NCBI RefSeq assembly: GCF_026343335.1
Contig: NZ_JAPELX010000001.1
Coordinates: forward strand, 7,812,001 to 7,876,000
Length of the DNA: 64,000 nucleotides
Direction: 5' to 3'
Source of the DNA: Streptomyces sp. NBC_00078
GTDB taxonomy: Bacteria; Actinomycetota; Actinomycetes; Streptomycetales; Streptomycetaceae
The position numbers were made by a program, and so were the translations under genes. Shown here piece by piece: positions 34,915-42,583 of the stretch (positions are counted from its first letter, which is position 1; each line of letters begins with the position of its first letter). The notes beneath the pieces were generated by a model, which searched no databases, had not been told where the DNA came from, and was given only the letters and a program-made list of their open reading frames with translations.

Positions 34915-35245
34915 CAGTTCCATCCTGAGAGCTGGCCGAGGGCCGTGGCATCTCATGGCAGCCCGCCTGCCCGCGGGCCTCGTGGGCCAGGGCCAGGGCG
35001 AGGAGGCCGGCGGAGGCGGTAGGCGAACTCCTGGGTGACGAAGCGCCGGTACCCACGGGTCAGGACGAACACGGCCGGCCGGCGCAGGGGAGGGCGCTGA
35101 GGGTACTCACGGGCGGGTCGATCGGGAGGGGCGACCTTGCCGGGTGCCGCGATCAGGCTCGGTGTGCCGGGAGTGCCGGGAGCCGTGCCTCGCAGGGCCC
35201 GTCGGTCTGGCGGGCAACGTGGTGGCTCCTGTTGCTCGGTGGGTA
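34915..35245. other. Intergenic stretch between convergent genes
   Basis: 331 bp between the hypothetical protein and the acyltransferase gene, which converge. A reverse-strand segment, RPAVFVLTRGYRRFVTQEFA at about 35010-35075, looks coding-like but has no family, start or context. Otherwise nothing recognisable. Confidence 0.35.
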
Positions 35246-36394
35246 TCAGGACAACGCTTGTGACCCGGACCGAGTTCCCGGCTCGCGGGCCTGCTGCGGC
35301 GCACCGCGTGTGCCCTGTCGAAACGCCCACCCCAATCTCGGCTCCACGGCGAAGCGGAAGATCCGCCGGACGGGCGGTGTGCACAGCACGGTCACGATGG
35401 CACCGGCGCTGAGTGTGACGGTGATCTCACCGAGCGGCCCGTGGATCCAGCCAGGGGTGTACCAGCCCCAGAACTTCGACCCCTGGGCGACGAAACCGTG
35501 CAGTAGGTAGCCGTACAGGGTGCCCGCGCCCAGTGCGGTGAACCACATGCGGCGCCCCGGCACCCAGGCGAGGAAGCAGGCGACCAGGAGCATCGAGCAG
35601 CCGAAGACGGCAAGCGTCATCACCGGCCCGTACCAGGCGGGCGCGCCCAACTCCAGGGCGCTGTCGCGGTGGAAGAACCAGGCGCCGGTCATCCGGGGGG
35701 CCGCCCAGTACGACACGGCGAGCGCACCGGCGAACACCGGCACGGCCAGCACGCGCACCCGCCAGCGGCGCACCAGCCGGAAGTGCTCCGGCCGCAGGCA
35801 CAGGCCGAGCACGAAGTAGGGCAGGAACTGCAGCACACGCTGCAGATCGAGGTCGTTGCCGATGGACGGGGAGACGGTCGCCAGCATCGCGACGACGAGC
35901 GCGATCGGTAGTGGCCACCGCGCGTTCTGCCAGATCGGCGTCGTCAGCCGCCAGATGAACAGCGCGATCAGGAACCACGTCAGATACAGGGGGTCCAGGA
36001 CGGAGACCGGCCGGTCCGGGACACCGTCGGTCCAGCGGGTGAAAAAGGTGTACGCCGCCTCGAAGACGACGTATGGGACGGCGACGCCGGTCACGAGCCG
36101 TCTGATCTTCGCCGGGCTCGCGTCGAACCCACGGGAGAAATACCCGGAGATGACGATGAACGCCGGCATGTGGAAGGCGTAGACGAGGTTGTAGAGCGCG
36201 GTGACGGTCCGGCTGCCGTCCCGCAGCGGCTCCCACGAGTGGCCCATCGCCACAAGCACGATCGCCAGGTATTTCGCGTTGTCGAAATAGGCGTCGCGCT
36301 GTGTCGCCCGCCCTTGTTGCGCACCTCGCGCGGAAACCTCGCTTCCGGGTGGGTGTCCTGCCTGGGTCATGGCTGTGGTCTGGGGGTGGGACAT
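35246..36394 (-). CDS. Acyltransferase family 3 membrane protein
   Basis: 382 aa from ATG 36394 (MSHPQTTAMTQAGHPPG). About ten TM segments. Acyltransferase-3 motifs: RDAYFDNAKYLAIVLVAMGHSW (D-N-x-K ... H), YNLVYAFHMPAFIVISGYFS (the H-M-P-x-F-x-x-x-S-G-Y-F-S signature) and LTWFLIALFIWRL. Such proteins O-acylate sugars, polysaccharides or antibiotics at the membrane. It is most like the OpgC/fucose-4-O-acetylase type. No sugar cluster is adjacent, so the acceptor is unknown. Confidence 0.87.
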   Translation of the reverse strand: MSHPQTTAMTQAGHPPGSEVSARGAQQGRATQRDAYFDNAKYLAIVLVAMGHSWEPLRDGSRTVTALYNLVYAFHMPAFIVISGYFSRGFDASPAKIRRLVTGVAVPYVVFEAAYTFFTRWTDGVPDRPVSVLDPLYLTWFLIALFIWRLTTPIWQNARWPLPIALVVAMLATVSPSIGNDLDLQRVLQFLPYFVLGLCLRPEHFRLVRRWRVRVLAVPVFAGALAVSYWAAPRMTGAWFFHRDSALELGAPAWYGPVMTLAVFGCSMLLVACFLAWVPGRRMWFTALGAGTLYGYLLHGFVAQGSKFWGWYTPGWIHGPLGEITVTLSAGAIVTVLCTPPVRRIFRFAVEPRLGWAFRQGTRGAPQQAREPGTRSGSQALS

Positions 36395-36526
36395 CCCACG
36401 CGCCTCACCGGTTCTGTGAGACGTAAACCCCCCTCTCACTACGATGGAGCGGGCGCCGACCGGTGCGGTGCACTACCGGGAGGTGGCGTGGGGAAGAGGG
36501 GCAGGAGTGGCGGCCCGGAGGCGGAC

Positions 36527-36928
36527 GTGCCTGCTCGCCGGCGAGGGCAGGAGCAGCTGGAGGCCGCCCAGGTGCTGTCCACCCTGCGGGCCGCGACGGT
36601 GCCGGTGCCGGCGGGCTGGGTGCGTGAGCGCCTCGGCGGCACGCTCGCCTACACCACCGTCATCACCATCCTGACCCGGCTCCAGGCCAAGGGCGTGGTG
36701 ACCCGGCGGCGGGTGGGCCGCTCCTTCGTGTGGATGGCCGCGGCGGACGAGGCGGGCCTGGCCGCGCACCGCATGCGCAGGGTGCTGGACGGTGAGGCCG
36801 ACCGGGAGGCGGTGCTGGCCAGCTTCGTCTCCTCTCTGCCGCCCCAGGACGAGGAACTGCTGCGCAAGCTCCTTCAGGAGTCCGGAGCCAGTGACGGTGA
36901 CCCGCGCGAGGAAGGCCGGGAGTCGTGA
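36527..36928 (+). CDS. BlaI/MecI/CopY-family transcriptional repressor
   Basis: 133 aa from GTG 36527 (VPARRRGQEQLEAAQ) after CGGAGGCGGAC; a GTG at 36488 with GGGAGG is an equally spaced alternative adding 13 residues. Winged HTH: LEAAQVLSTLRAATVPVPAGWVRERL, then TTVITILTRLQAKGVVTRRR, typical BlaI. The dimerisation tail ends VSSLPPQDEELLRKLLQESG. BlaI repressors are usually paired with a BlaR/M56 membrane peptidase or copper efflux gene. Neither is adjacent, so the target is unknown. Confidence 0.85.
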   Translation: MPARRRGQEQLEAAQVLSTLRAATVPVPAGWVRERLGGTLAYTTVITILTRLQAKGVVTRRRVGRSFVWMAAADEAGLAAHRMRRVLDGEADREAVLASFVSSLPPQDEELLRKLLQESGASDGDPREEGRES

Positions 36929-37060
36929 TCAGGGGCAGGAACACCGCCGACCCCGAGGTAGGCGCGACCGTGCCTGTTCCTGATCCTCAAGGCGGCGCCC
37001 CCGTGCTAGTGCCCGTCAGGCAACGTTTGCCCGTAAAGGAGCGGCGTCCGGTGCGTGCTC

Positions 37061-37090
37061 TGGGGGTCCCCCGGCCGGAGGCTGGGGGAG
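37061..37090. repeat. Dispersed palindromic repeat, intergenic copy
   Basis: TGGGGGTCCCCCGGCCGGAG GCTGGGGGAG. Same element as the reverse complement of 22027-22056. It lies in the 327-bp gap between blaI and terB (36929-37255), which otherwise holds only a second G-rich repeat-like segment and no gene. Confidence 0.8.
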
Positions 37091-37142
37091 TGCCGGGTGC
37101 GGGCCCTTGTACTGGACGTACTTGGGTCTGTGCCAGGTGCGG

Positions 37143-37184
37143 CGAGTGGGGGCACCTCCCACGCCCTTGAGGCAGTGGGGGAGC
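37143..37184. repeat. Second G/C-rich dispersed-repeat-like element
   Basis: AGTGGGGGCACCTCCCACGC CCTTGAGGCAGTGGGGGAGC. GTGGGGGCACCTCCC ... GTGGGGGAG is a familiar arrangement in Streptomyces intergenic regions. It sits 52 bp after the repeat at 37061, so the two elements are clustered. Called from recall of the pattern; only this copy was found in the window. Confidence 0.5.
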
Positions 37185-37255
37185 GTGCCGGGCGTCGCGA
37201 CGGAGCGAACGTTGCTTGTCGGGGCGCTAGACAGCCGGGGGCGCCGCCGAACCGG

Positions 37256-37711
37256 TCAGAGGTCGAATTCGTGCGGCGGCAGGTCGAGGGTGAAGCACGC
37301 CTCCCGTACGACGGCCTGCTCCGTCTTGTCGAAGTCGCCGTCGGCTCCGCCGATCACGATGCCGATCTGGACGACGGCACGGGCCTCGGCAGGCTTCTTC
37401 TTCGCCTTGGCGATCTCCTGCAGCACGCTGACCTTGCCGAAGGCGAAGTCGGTCGTCAGCTTGTTCAGGTTCTCCTCGAAGCGGCGGCGCAGGTCGTCGG
37501 CGGGGAAGTTCTGCAGGACCTCGTTGGTGGCGATGAGCTGGGCGACGCGCTGACGCTCGGCCGGGTCGATGGTGCCGTCGGCCGCGGCGACCAGGGCGCA
37601 CATCGCCATGCTGGCGTCGCGGAAGGCGCCGCTCTTCAGGTCGTTCTTCTTCGCCACGAGCTGGGTCTGCATCGTCGACGCGGATTCCCTGATGCGGTCC
37701 CACAGGGCCAT
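37256..37711 (-). CDS. TerB-family tellurite resistance protein
   Basis: 151 aa, ATG at 37711 (MALWDRIRESASTMQTQLV). All-helical TerB domain: FRDASMAMCALVAAADGTID (the metal-binding AADGxID motif), then in the second half IGIVIGGADGDFDKTEQAVV, a repeat of the same acidic motif. TerB proteins are cytosolic, bind metal ions and are tied to TerD-type stress or tellurite systems. No terD or terC homologue is in the window. Divergent from the EF-G2 gene. Confidence 0.9.
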   Translation of the reverse strand: MALWDRIRESASTMQTQLVAKKNDLKSGAFRDASMAMCALVAAADGTIDPAERQRVAQLIATNEVLQNFPADDLRRRFEENLNKLTTDFAFGKVSVLQEIAKAKKKPAEARAVVQIGIVIGGADGDFDKTEQAVVREACFTLDLPPHEFDL

Positions 37712-38274
37712 GAGAACTCCAGACGTTCAGGTCGGGGCTCGGTCCGCCCGGTCGGCGGCCCGATGCCTCATCGGTATCTACAGCAACGTAGAAACTATTG
37801 GCCCGGCGGATAAGTTCCGACCGTTTCCGCAAAGTTCACGAGGCGCCGGGGCCCGAAGAGTCCGGGGCCCGCAGAAAATGCGGTGCTCCCCTCCCCTCGT
37901 ATTCCCTACACTCACCACGCATCGTGCGTCGACGTGACGCGCGGGACGAGTGATGAGGGGAGACCGGCCGTGCGGTACCGCACCGATGTCGTCGTCCCCC
38001 GCTCTCAGTACGAGGTGATCCTCGTGTCCTCGTTCTCCCGGTGCCCGCTGCGCGGCCGGCACCGGATGCCCGCGACGAGCGGCTGAGTACGCCAACACCT
38101 GGTGTACGGCGGGCTGTTGACGTTCCAGCAAGCCATAGTCGTGCCGCAGTCATGCCATGGGTCATGCCATGGGTATGCACCCATTCATACCTCTCATGGC
38201 CTCTCATGTCCTCATGCGGGAATCGCGCCGCCACCTGTTCCGATCGCCAAGATCACCAGAAAGGCCAACAGGCC
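37712..38274. other. Long leader between terB and EF-G2 genes with short direct repeats
   Basis: 563 bp with no convincing gene. At 38149-38175 the unit GTCATGCCATGGG occurs twice in tandem, followed by CTCATGGCCTCTCATG repeats (38195-38216) and the palindrome GGGTATGCACCC. The repeats lie 60-130 bp upstream of the EF-G2 start and might form structure in its 5' leader. In-frame codons upstream of 38275 are not conserved-looking. Confidence 0.4.
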
Positions 38275-40317
38275 GTGCGCACCAACCTCAACGCCCTCGC
38301 CGTCGTTCGCAACCTCGGCATCCTCGCTCACGTCGACGCCGGAAAGACGACCGTCACCGAGCGGATCCTGTACGCCACCGGCACCACGCACCGGCGCGGC
38401 GAGGTCCACGACGGCACCACCGTCACCGACTTCGACCCGCAGGAGCGAGACCGTGGAATCACCATCTTCGCCGCCGCGGTGAGCTGCGCCTGGGACGGTC
38501 ACCGGATCAACCTCATCGACACTCCTGGGCATGTGGACTTCGCCGACGAGGTGGAGCGCTCCTTGCGGGTGCTCGACGGCGCGGTCGCGGTGTTCGACGC
38601 CGTGGCGGGGGTCGAGCCGCAGAGCGAGTCCGTGTGGCGGCAGGCCGACCGGCACGGCGTGCCGAGGATCGCCTTCGTCAACAAGCTGGACCGGGCGGGC
38701 GCCGACCTCGACGCGGCCGTCGCGTCGATCAGGGAACGACTCCATCCGGCGCCGCTGGTCGTGCAGTTGCCGATCGGCGCGGAGGACGGGTTCAGCGGTG
38801 TCGTCGACCTCGTGCGCATGCGGTCGCTGATCTGGGGCGAAGGGAGCGAGACGGCCGTGGAGGGGCCGGTGCCCGAGGAGTTGCGCGAGGAGGCGTGCCG
38901 GCGTCGGCGGCAGCTGGAGGAGACAGTGGCTGAACTGCACACCGGCGCGCTGGAGGAGTTCTGTGCCCAGTCGGTCCTGTCCCCGCCGACCCTGGTCGCC
39001 GCCCTGCGGGAGCTGACCCGCAGCGGCGACGGCGTGGTGGTGCTGAGCGGTTCGGCCTACCGCAACCGCGGGATCGAGCCGCTGCTCGACGCCGTGGTCT
39101 CGTATCTGCCCTCGCCGATCGACGTGCCCGCCGTGCGGGGCACGTTCGAGGGTTCTCAGCAGGAGCGGGCGGCCGATTCGGCGGCTCCCTTCGCGGCGCT
39201 GGCGTTCAAGGTGAACGCCACCCCGACCGGGCGGCTGACGTATCTGCGGGTGTATTCGGGAACGGTTGAGAAGGGAGACGCCGTGTGGGACACGGGAGCG
39301 CGCCGCACCGAGCGGATCGGGCGGATCCTGCGAGTCCAGGCCGACCGTCACGCCCGCATGGACCGGGCGGTCGCCGGGGACATCGTCGCCGTGGTCGGGC
39401 TGAAGTCCGCCCGCGCCGGCTCGACCCTGTGCGCCCCCGGCGCCCCGATCGTCCTCGAACCGCCCGGTGTCACCGAGCCGGTGGTCTCCGTGGCGGTCGA
39501 GGCCCGTATGTCGACCGACGCCGACAAGCTGGCCTCGGCGCTCGCGCGGCTGACCGAGGAGGACCCCTCGCTGGTCGTGCGGTCGGATCCCGAGACCGGC
39601 CAGACGGTGCTGTCGGGCATGGGTGAACTGCATCTCGAGGTCGCCGCGGAGAAGCTCCGTCGCGCCCACGGGGTGGAGGTCAACGTCGGTCGCCCCAGGG
39701 TGAGTTACCGCGAGACGGTCGGACGCGGGGTGTCCGGGATGGCCTTCCGGCACGTCAAACAGGACGGCGGAGCAGGGCAGTTCGCGCATGTCGTCCTCGA
39801 TGTCGAGCCGCTGGACGACGGGTTCGAGTTCCGCTCGTCCGTCGTCGGCGGGCGGGTGCCGCAGGAGTACGTCCGGGCGGTCGAGGCGGGCTGCCGCGAC
39901 GCCCTCGCCGAGGGCCCGCTCGGCGCTCACCCCGTGACCGGGCTGCGCGTCACCCTCACCGACGGGGCGACCCATGTGAAGGACTCCTCGGACACCGCCT
40001 TCCGCACGGCAGGCAGACTCGGTCTCCGTGAAGCCCTGCGCAGCTGCGCGATGGTTCTCCTGGAACCGGTCGTGGAGGTCACCGTCACCGTCCCCGAGGG
40101 CTCCGTCGGCGGCGTCCTCGGCGACCTCGCCGCCCGCCGGGGCCGGGTCTCGGGCTCGGCCACGCGCGGCGGCGCGGCCGTCGTGACGGCCACCGTGCCG
40201 CTGGCCGAACTCTTCGGCTACGCAACCCGGTTGCGCAGCCGGACGCAGGGCCGGGGCACCTTCACCGTCCGGCCCACCGGCTACGCACCGGCACCGGCTG
40301 TGACACCGGTCCGGTGA
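38275..40317 (+). CDS. fusB: Elongation factor G-like translational GTPase (EF-G2)
   Basis: 680 aa from GTG 38275 (VRTNLNALAVVRNLGILAHV), with AAAGG upstream; longer in-frame versions are rejected because the G domain begins here. G1 HVDAGKTT, switch I DFDPQERDRGITI, G3 DTPGHVDF, G4 NKLDRAG, then domains II-V (GRLTYLRVYSGT, SGMGELHLEV, GGAGQFAHV, HVKDSSDTAF). It is shorter than housekeeping EF-G and matches the second EF-G paralogue common in Streptomyces, related to TetM/OtrA-like ribosomal GTPases. The stand-alone context (no rpsL/rpsG/tuf) supports a paralogue. Confidence 0.88.
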   Translation: MRTNLNALAVVRNLGILAHVDAGKTTVTERILYATGTTHRRGEVHDGTTVTDFDPQERDRGITIFAAAVSCAWDGHRINLIDTPGHVDFADEVERSLRVLDGAVAVFDAVAGVEPQSESVWRQADRHGVPRIAFVNKLDRAGADLDAAVASIRERLHPAPLVVQLPIGAEDGFSGVVDLVRMRSLIWGEGSETAVEGPVPEELREEACRRRRQLEETVAELHTGALEEFCAQSVLSPPTLVAALRELTRSGDGVVVLSGSAYRNRGIEPLLDAVVSYLPSPIDVPAVRGTFEGSQQERAADSAAPFAALAFKVNATPTGRLTYLRVYSGTVEKGDAVWDTGARRTERIGRILRVQADRHARMDRAVAGDIVAVVGLKSARAGSTLCAPGAPIVLEPPGVTEPVVSVAVEARMSTDADKLASALARLTEEDPSLVVRSDPETGQTVLSGMGELHLEVAAEKLRRAHGVEVNVGRPRVSYRETVGRGVSGMAFRHVKQDGGAGQFAHVVLDVEPLDDGFEFRSSVVGGRVPQEYVRAVEAGCRDALAEGPLGAHPVTGLRVTLTDGATHVKDSSDTAFRTAGRLGLREALRSCAMVLLEPVVEVTVTVPEGSVGGVLGDLAARRGRVSGSATRGGAAVVTATVPLAELFGYATRLRSRTQGRGTFTVRPTGYAPAPAVTPVR

Positions 40318-40323
40318 CCGGCC

Positions 40324-40357
40324 GGGCGGCCCCTCCCGCACGTGGGAGAGGCCGCCC
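40324..40357. terminator. Hairpin between EF-G2 and GH55 genes
   Basis: GGGCGGCC (40324-40331) pairs with GGCCGCCC (40350-40357), with inner CTCCC/GGGAG pairing. It sits in the 45 bp between two convergent stop codons and likely ends transcription in both directions. Confidence 0.75.
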
Positions 40358-40362
40358 CCGGC

Positions 40363-42165
40363 TCACGGGTACGACACCACCGTGGAGGGCACGGTCGACG
40401 TCCCCGAGGTGGGAGAACCCGTCTCGTTGATGACGTGCTCGTACTGGCCGTTGCCGCCCAGGGAGACCACCAGCAGGTCGTGGAAGCGCACCCCGGCCCG
40501 GTTCGGCGCGGCGAAGCCGCTGTGCTGCACGATCGTCGGATCGACGTTGTAGTAGCAGTAACTGCCCAGGCCCCAGCCCTCGTGCGCGGTGACCCCGTCG
40601 CCGACCTTGTAGGCGGCGTAGCCCTTCACCGAGCCGTTCTGGATCGCGGCCTGGTTCGGGGCGTCGTAGGCCTTCTCGTTCTGGAAGAAGATCGTGCGCC
40701 CCCGCTGCCCGTTCCACTGCACGTCGTACTTGTTGAAGTGCTCCACGAACAGGCCGGTGCACAGGACGTCGTCGCCGTTCACGACCACTCCGTAGTCCGC
40801 CCGGTTGGTCTCCCAGCCGACGCCTTCGCCGTGGTCGGCGCGCCACACCCAGGTGTGGTCGACGATGGTGTGCCGGCTGTTGACGACCATGCTGGTGGTG
40901 GCCTTGCCGGCGCCCGCGCCGCCGATGCGGACGAACACGTCCTGGACGGTGGTCGGGTTGGCGGAGTGATCGCGTGTGGCACCGCGCGGGCCGATCTCCA
41001 GCAGGGCGGGGGAGTTGACCCGCCCGGCGTCGACCAGGAACCCCGCCAGACGCACACCGTCGACATCGGCGACACGCAGCGCGGTGACTCCGTTGTCGGG
41101 TACGAGAGTTGCGTAACCGAGGCCCAGGACGACCGTGTTGGCGCGGTTCACCTGGACAGGCTGGTCGAGGTGGTAGATCCCCGGCGTCAGAAGCAGGTGA
41201 AGTCCCTGCGCGAGCGCCTGGTTGAGGGTCGCGGCGGAGACGCCCGGCTTGGCGACGTAGAACTGCGACAGGGGCAGCGAGGTGCCGCGCGGGGTGCCGT
41301 TGCCCCAGGTGACGCCGCGGGCGTTCGTCCGCTTCTCCGGCAGGAAGACGTGGAGATCCGAGCTGCCGGTCACGTGGAGGAAGGGCTTCTCCCGGGAGAC
41401 CGGGGTGGTGTCGAGTGTCGTGTACGGCGGGTTCGGGAAGCTCTGCGCGGGGGCGCCCTCCACGCCGGAGAACACCATGTTCCAGACGCCGTTGAGCCAG
41501 CTGCCGATCGCGCTGTCCCGGGTGTACCACTGCTGCTGCGAGTACGGGCCGACCTCGCCGTCGATGCGGCTGTCGGCGATGTAGCCGCCGCTCGCCCAAC
41601 CGTAGCCCGTGGGCGAGAGGTTGAGGCCACCGCGAACGTGCATACGGCGAAACGGCGCCGCCTGGGCGACCGCCCACCGGTTGGTGCCGTTGGCCGGGAC
41701 CAGGGCCAGATTCTCCGCCGAACGCCAGAAGTTCTGCGTCGCGTTGCCGTTGAACCAGCCCGCGTCGACGGTGACGTCCCCGTTGATGGTCGTGTCGTCG
41801 GGGGAGAGGCCCAGGCCCATGATCGAGGTGTAGAAGCCGAGTTGGGCGTTGAGGCCGTGGTACGTGCCCGGCTTGAACAGCAGCGCGTAGCGGCCGGTGC
41901 CGAACTGGGCCGACTCCTGCTGTTTGAACACCTCGTCCAGTTTGGCCTGGATGCCCGCCGTGGACGGGTCGAAGACGAGGACGTTCGGGCCGAGGTCGCC
42001 GCCGCCGGGGAGGCGCCGCGGCTTCCTGACGGCGCGCGGCGCGGAAGTGGCGGGGGCCGCGGAGGCGGGGACTGCGGAGGCGGGGGCGGACAGGCCGAGT
42101 GCGACGGGGGCTGCGGCGGCCGCCGCAACGAGCACGGATCTCCGGCCGATGTCAGGCAGGGGCAT
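40363..42165 (-). CDS. Secreted beta-1,3-glucanase, glycoside hydrolase family 55
   Basis: 600 aa from ATG 42165 (MPLPDIGRRSVLVAAAAAAP) after CAGGAGAGCCGCCCC; the IGRRSVL stretch is a Tat signal. The mature protein has two beta-helix domains and matches what I recall of the Streptomyces GH55 laminarinase: NVLVFDPSTAGIQAKLDEVF, GRYALLFKPGTYHGLNAQLG, NGDVTVDAGWFNGNATQNFW, TIVDHTWVWRADHGEGVGWE and FFQNEKAYDAPNQAA. GH55 enzymes degrade laminarin, callose and fungal wall beta-1,3-glucan, often releasing glucose. Two possible operators lie upstream (42206, 42323). Confidence 0.85.
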   Translation of the reverse strand: MPLPDIGRRSVLVAAAAAAPVALGLSAPASAVPASAAPATSAPRAVRKPRRLPGGGDLGPNVLVFDPSTAGIQAKLDEVFKQQESAQFGTGRYALLFKPGTYHGLNAQLGFYTSIMGLGLSPDDTTINGDVTVDAGWFNGNATQNFWRSAENLALVPANGTNRWAVAQAAPFRRMHVRGGLNLSPTGYGWASGGYIADSRIDGEVGPYSQQQWYTRDSAIGSWLNGVWNMVFSGVEGAPAQSFPNPPYTTLDTTPVSREKPFLHVTGSSDLHVFLPEKRTNARGVTWGNGTPRGTSLPLSQFYVAKPGVSAATLNQALAQGLHLLLTPGIYHLDQPVQVNRANTVVLGLGYATLVPDNGVTALRVADVDGVRLAGFLVDAGRVNSPALLEIGPRGATRDHSANPTTVQDVFVRIGGAGAGKATTSMVVNSRHTIVDHTWVWRADHGEGVGWETNRADYGVVVNGDDVLCTGLFVEHFNKYDVQWNGQRGRTIFFQNEKAYDAPNQAAIQNGSVKGYAAYKVGDGVTAHEGWGLGSYCYYNVDPTIVQHSGFAAPNRAGVRFHDLLVVSLGGNGQYEHVINETGSPTSGTSTVPSTVVSYP

Positions 42166-42205
42166 GGGGCGGCTCTCCTGTTCAGGATCTGAACGGCGTG
42201 GGGTC

Positions 42206-42219
42206 TGGGAGCGCTCTCT
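42206..42219. promoter_or_regulatory. CebR-box-like site upstream of the GH55 gene
   Basis: TGGGAGCGCTCTCT matches 12 of 14 bases of the CebR operator TGGGAGCGCTCCCA (recalled consensus). It is 41 bp upstream of the GH55 start. LacI-type repressors with this box control cellulose and beta-glucan genes in Streptomyces, so regulation of the glucanase by a beta-glucan-derived oligosaccharide is plausible. Confidence 0.55.
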
Positions 42220-42322
42220 TGCCGGTGAATGCTTCAACTACCCGAACGGGTGCGTCAAGAGGTGCGGCCGGAGTTCCACAAGGGTTGTCGTACCCCTTGA
42301 CGAGCCCATGCTTCGAGGTTTA

Positions 42323-42349
42323 ACTCACGTCCTAAATTAAGACGTGAGT
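42323..42349. promoter_or_regulatory. Perfect 9-bp inverted repeat with AT-rich spacer
   Basis: ACTCACGTC (42323-42331), spacer CTAAATTAA, GACGTGAGT (42341-42349). The arms are exactly complementary. The AT-rich centre in a >70% GC genome suggests a protein-binding or promoter site. It lies between the divergent GH55 gene (start 42165) and permease gene (start 42584). The rest of the 42220-42583 gap holds no convincing gene; a forward frame with YGPAVSWTEGRRLKPV may be a relic of an ABC binding protein. Confidence 0.5.
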
Positions 42350-42583
42350 GCAATCCCTGAAGGGGCACCGGGAGCCAGGCGCAGCATCCGAGCCGCGGCC
42401 GTAGGTGTCGTCACCATGTCACTCGCCCACCGGCATCTACGGGCCCGCCGTCAGCTGGACCGAGGGCAGGCGGCTCAAGCCCGTCGGGCGGGCGGCGGCC
42501 ACGAAGCCCGACGCTCGGTCCGCGGGGCGCTCCTCGACCCGTACGAGCGCACCCTCGTCGGCACCGGCACCCGGCGCTGAGGT

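Noticed and set aside
38041..38274. Longer EF-G2 with 78 extra N-terminal residues
   Set aside because: Extra residues have no similarity to EF-G, and the G domain begins directly after the GTG at 38275.
42344..42580. 78-codon forward frame before the fused permease
   Set aside because: Arg/Ala-rich composition, no family, no good ribosome site; overlaps a better coding-like relic in another frame.
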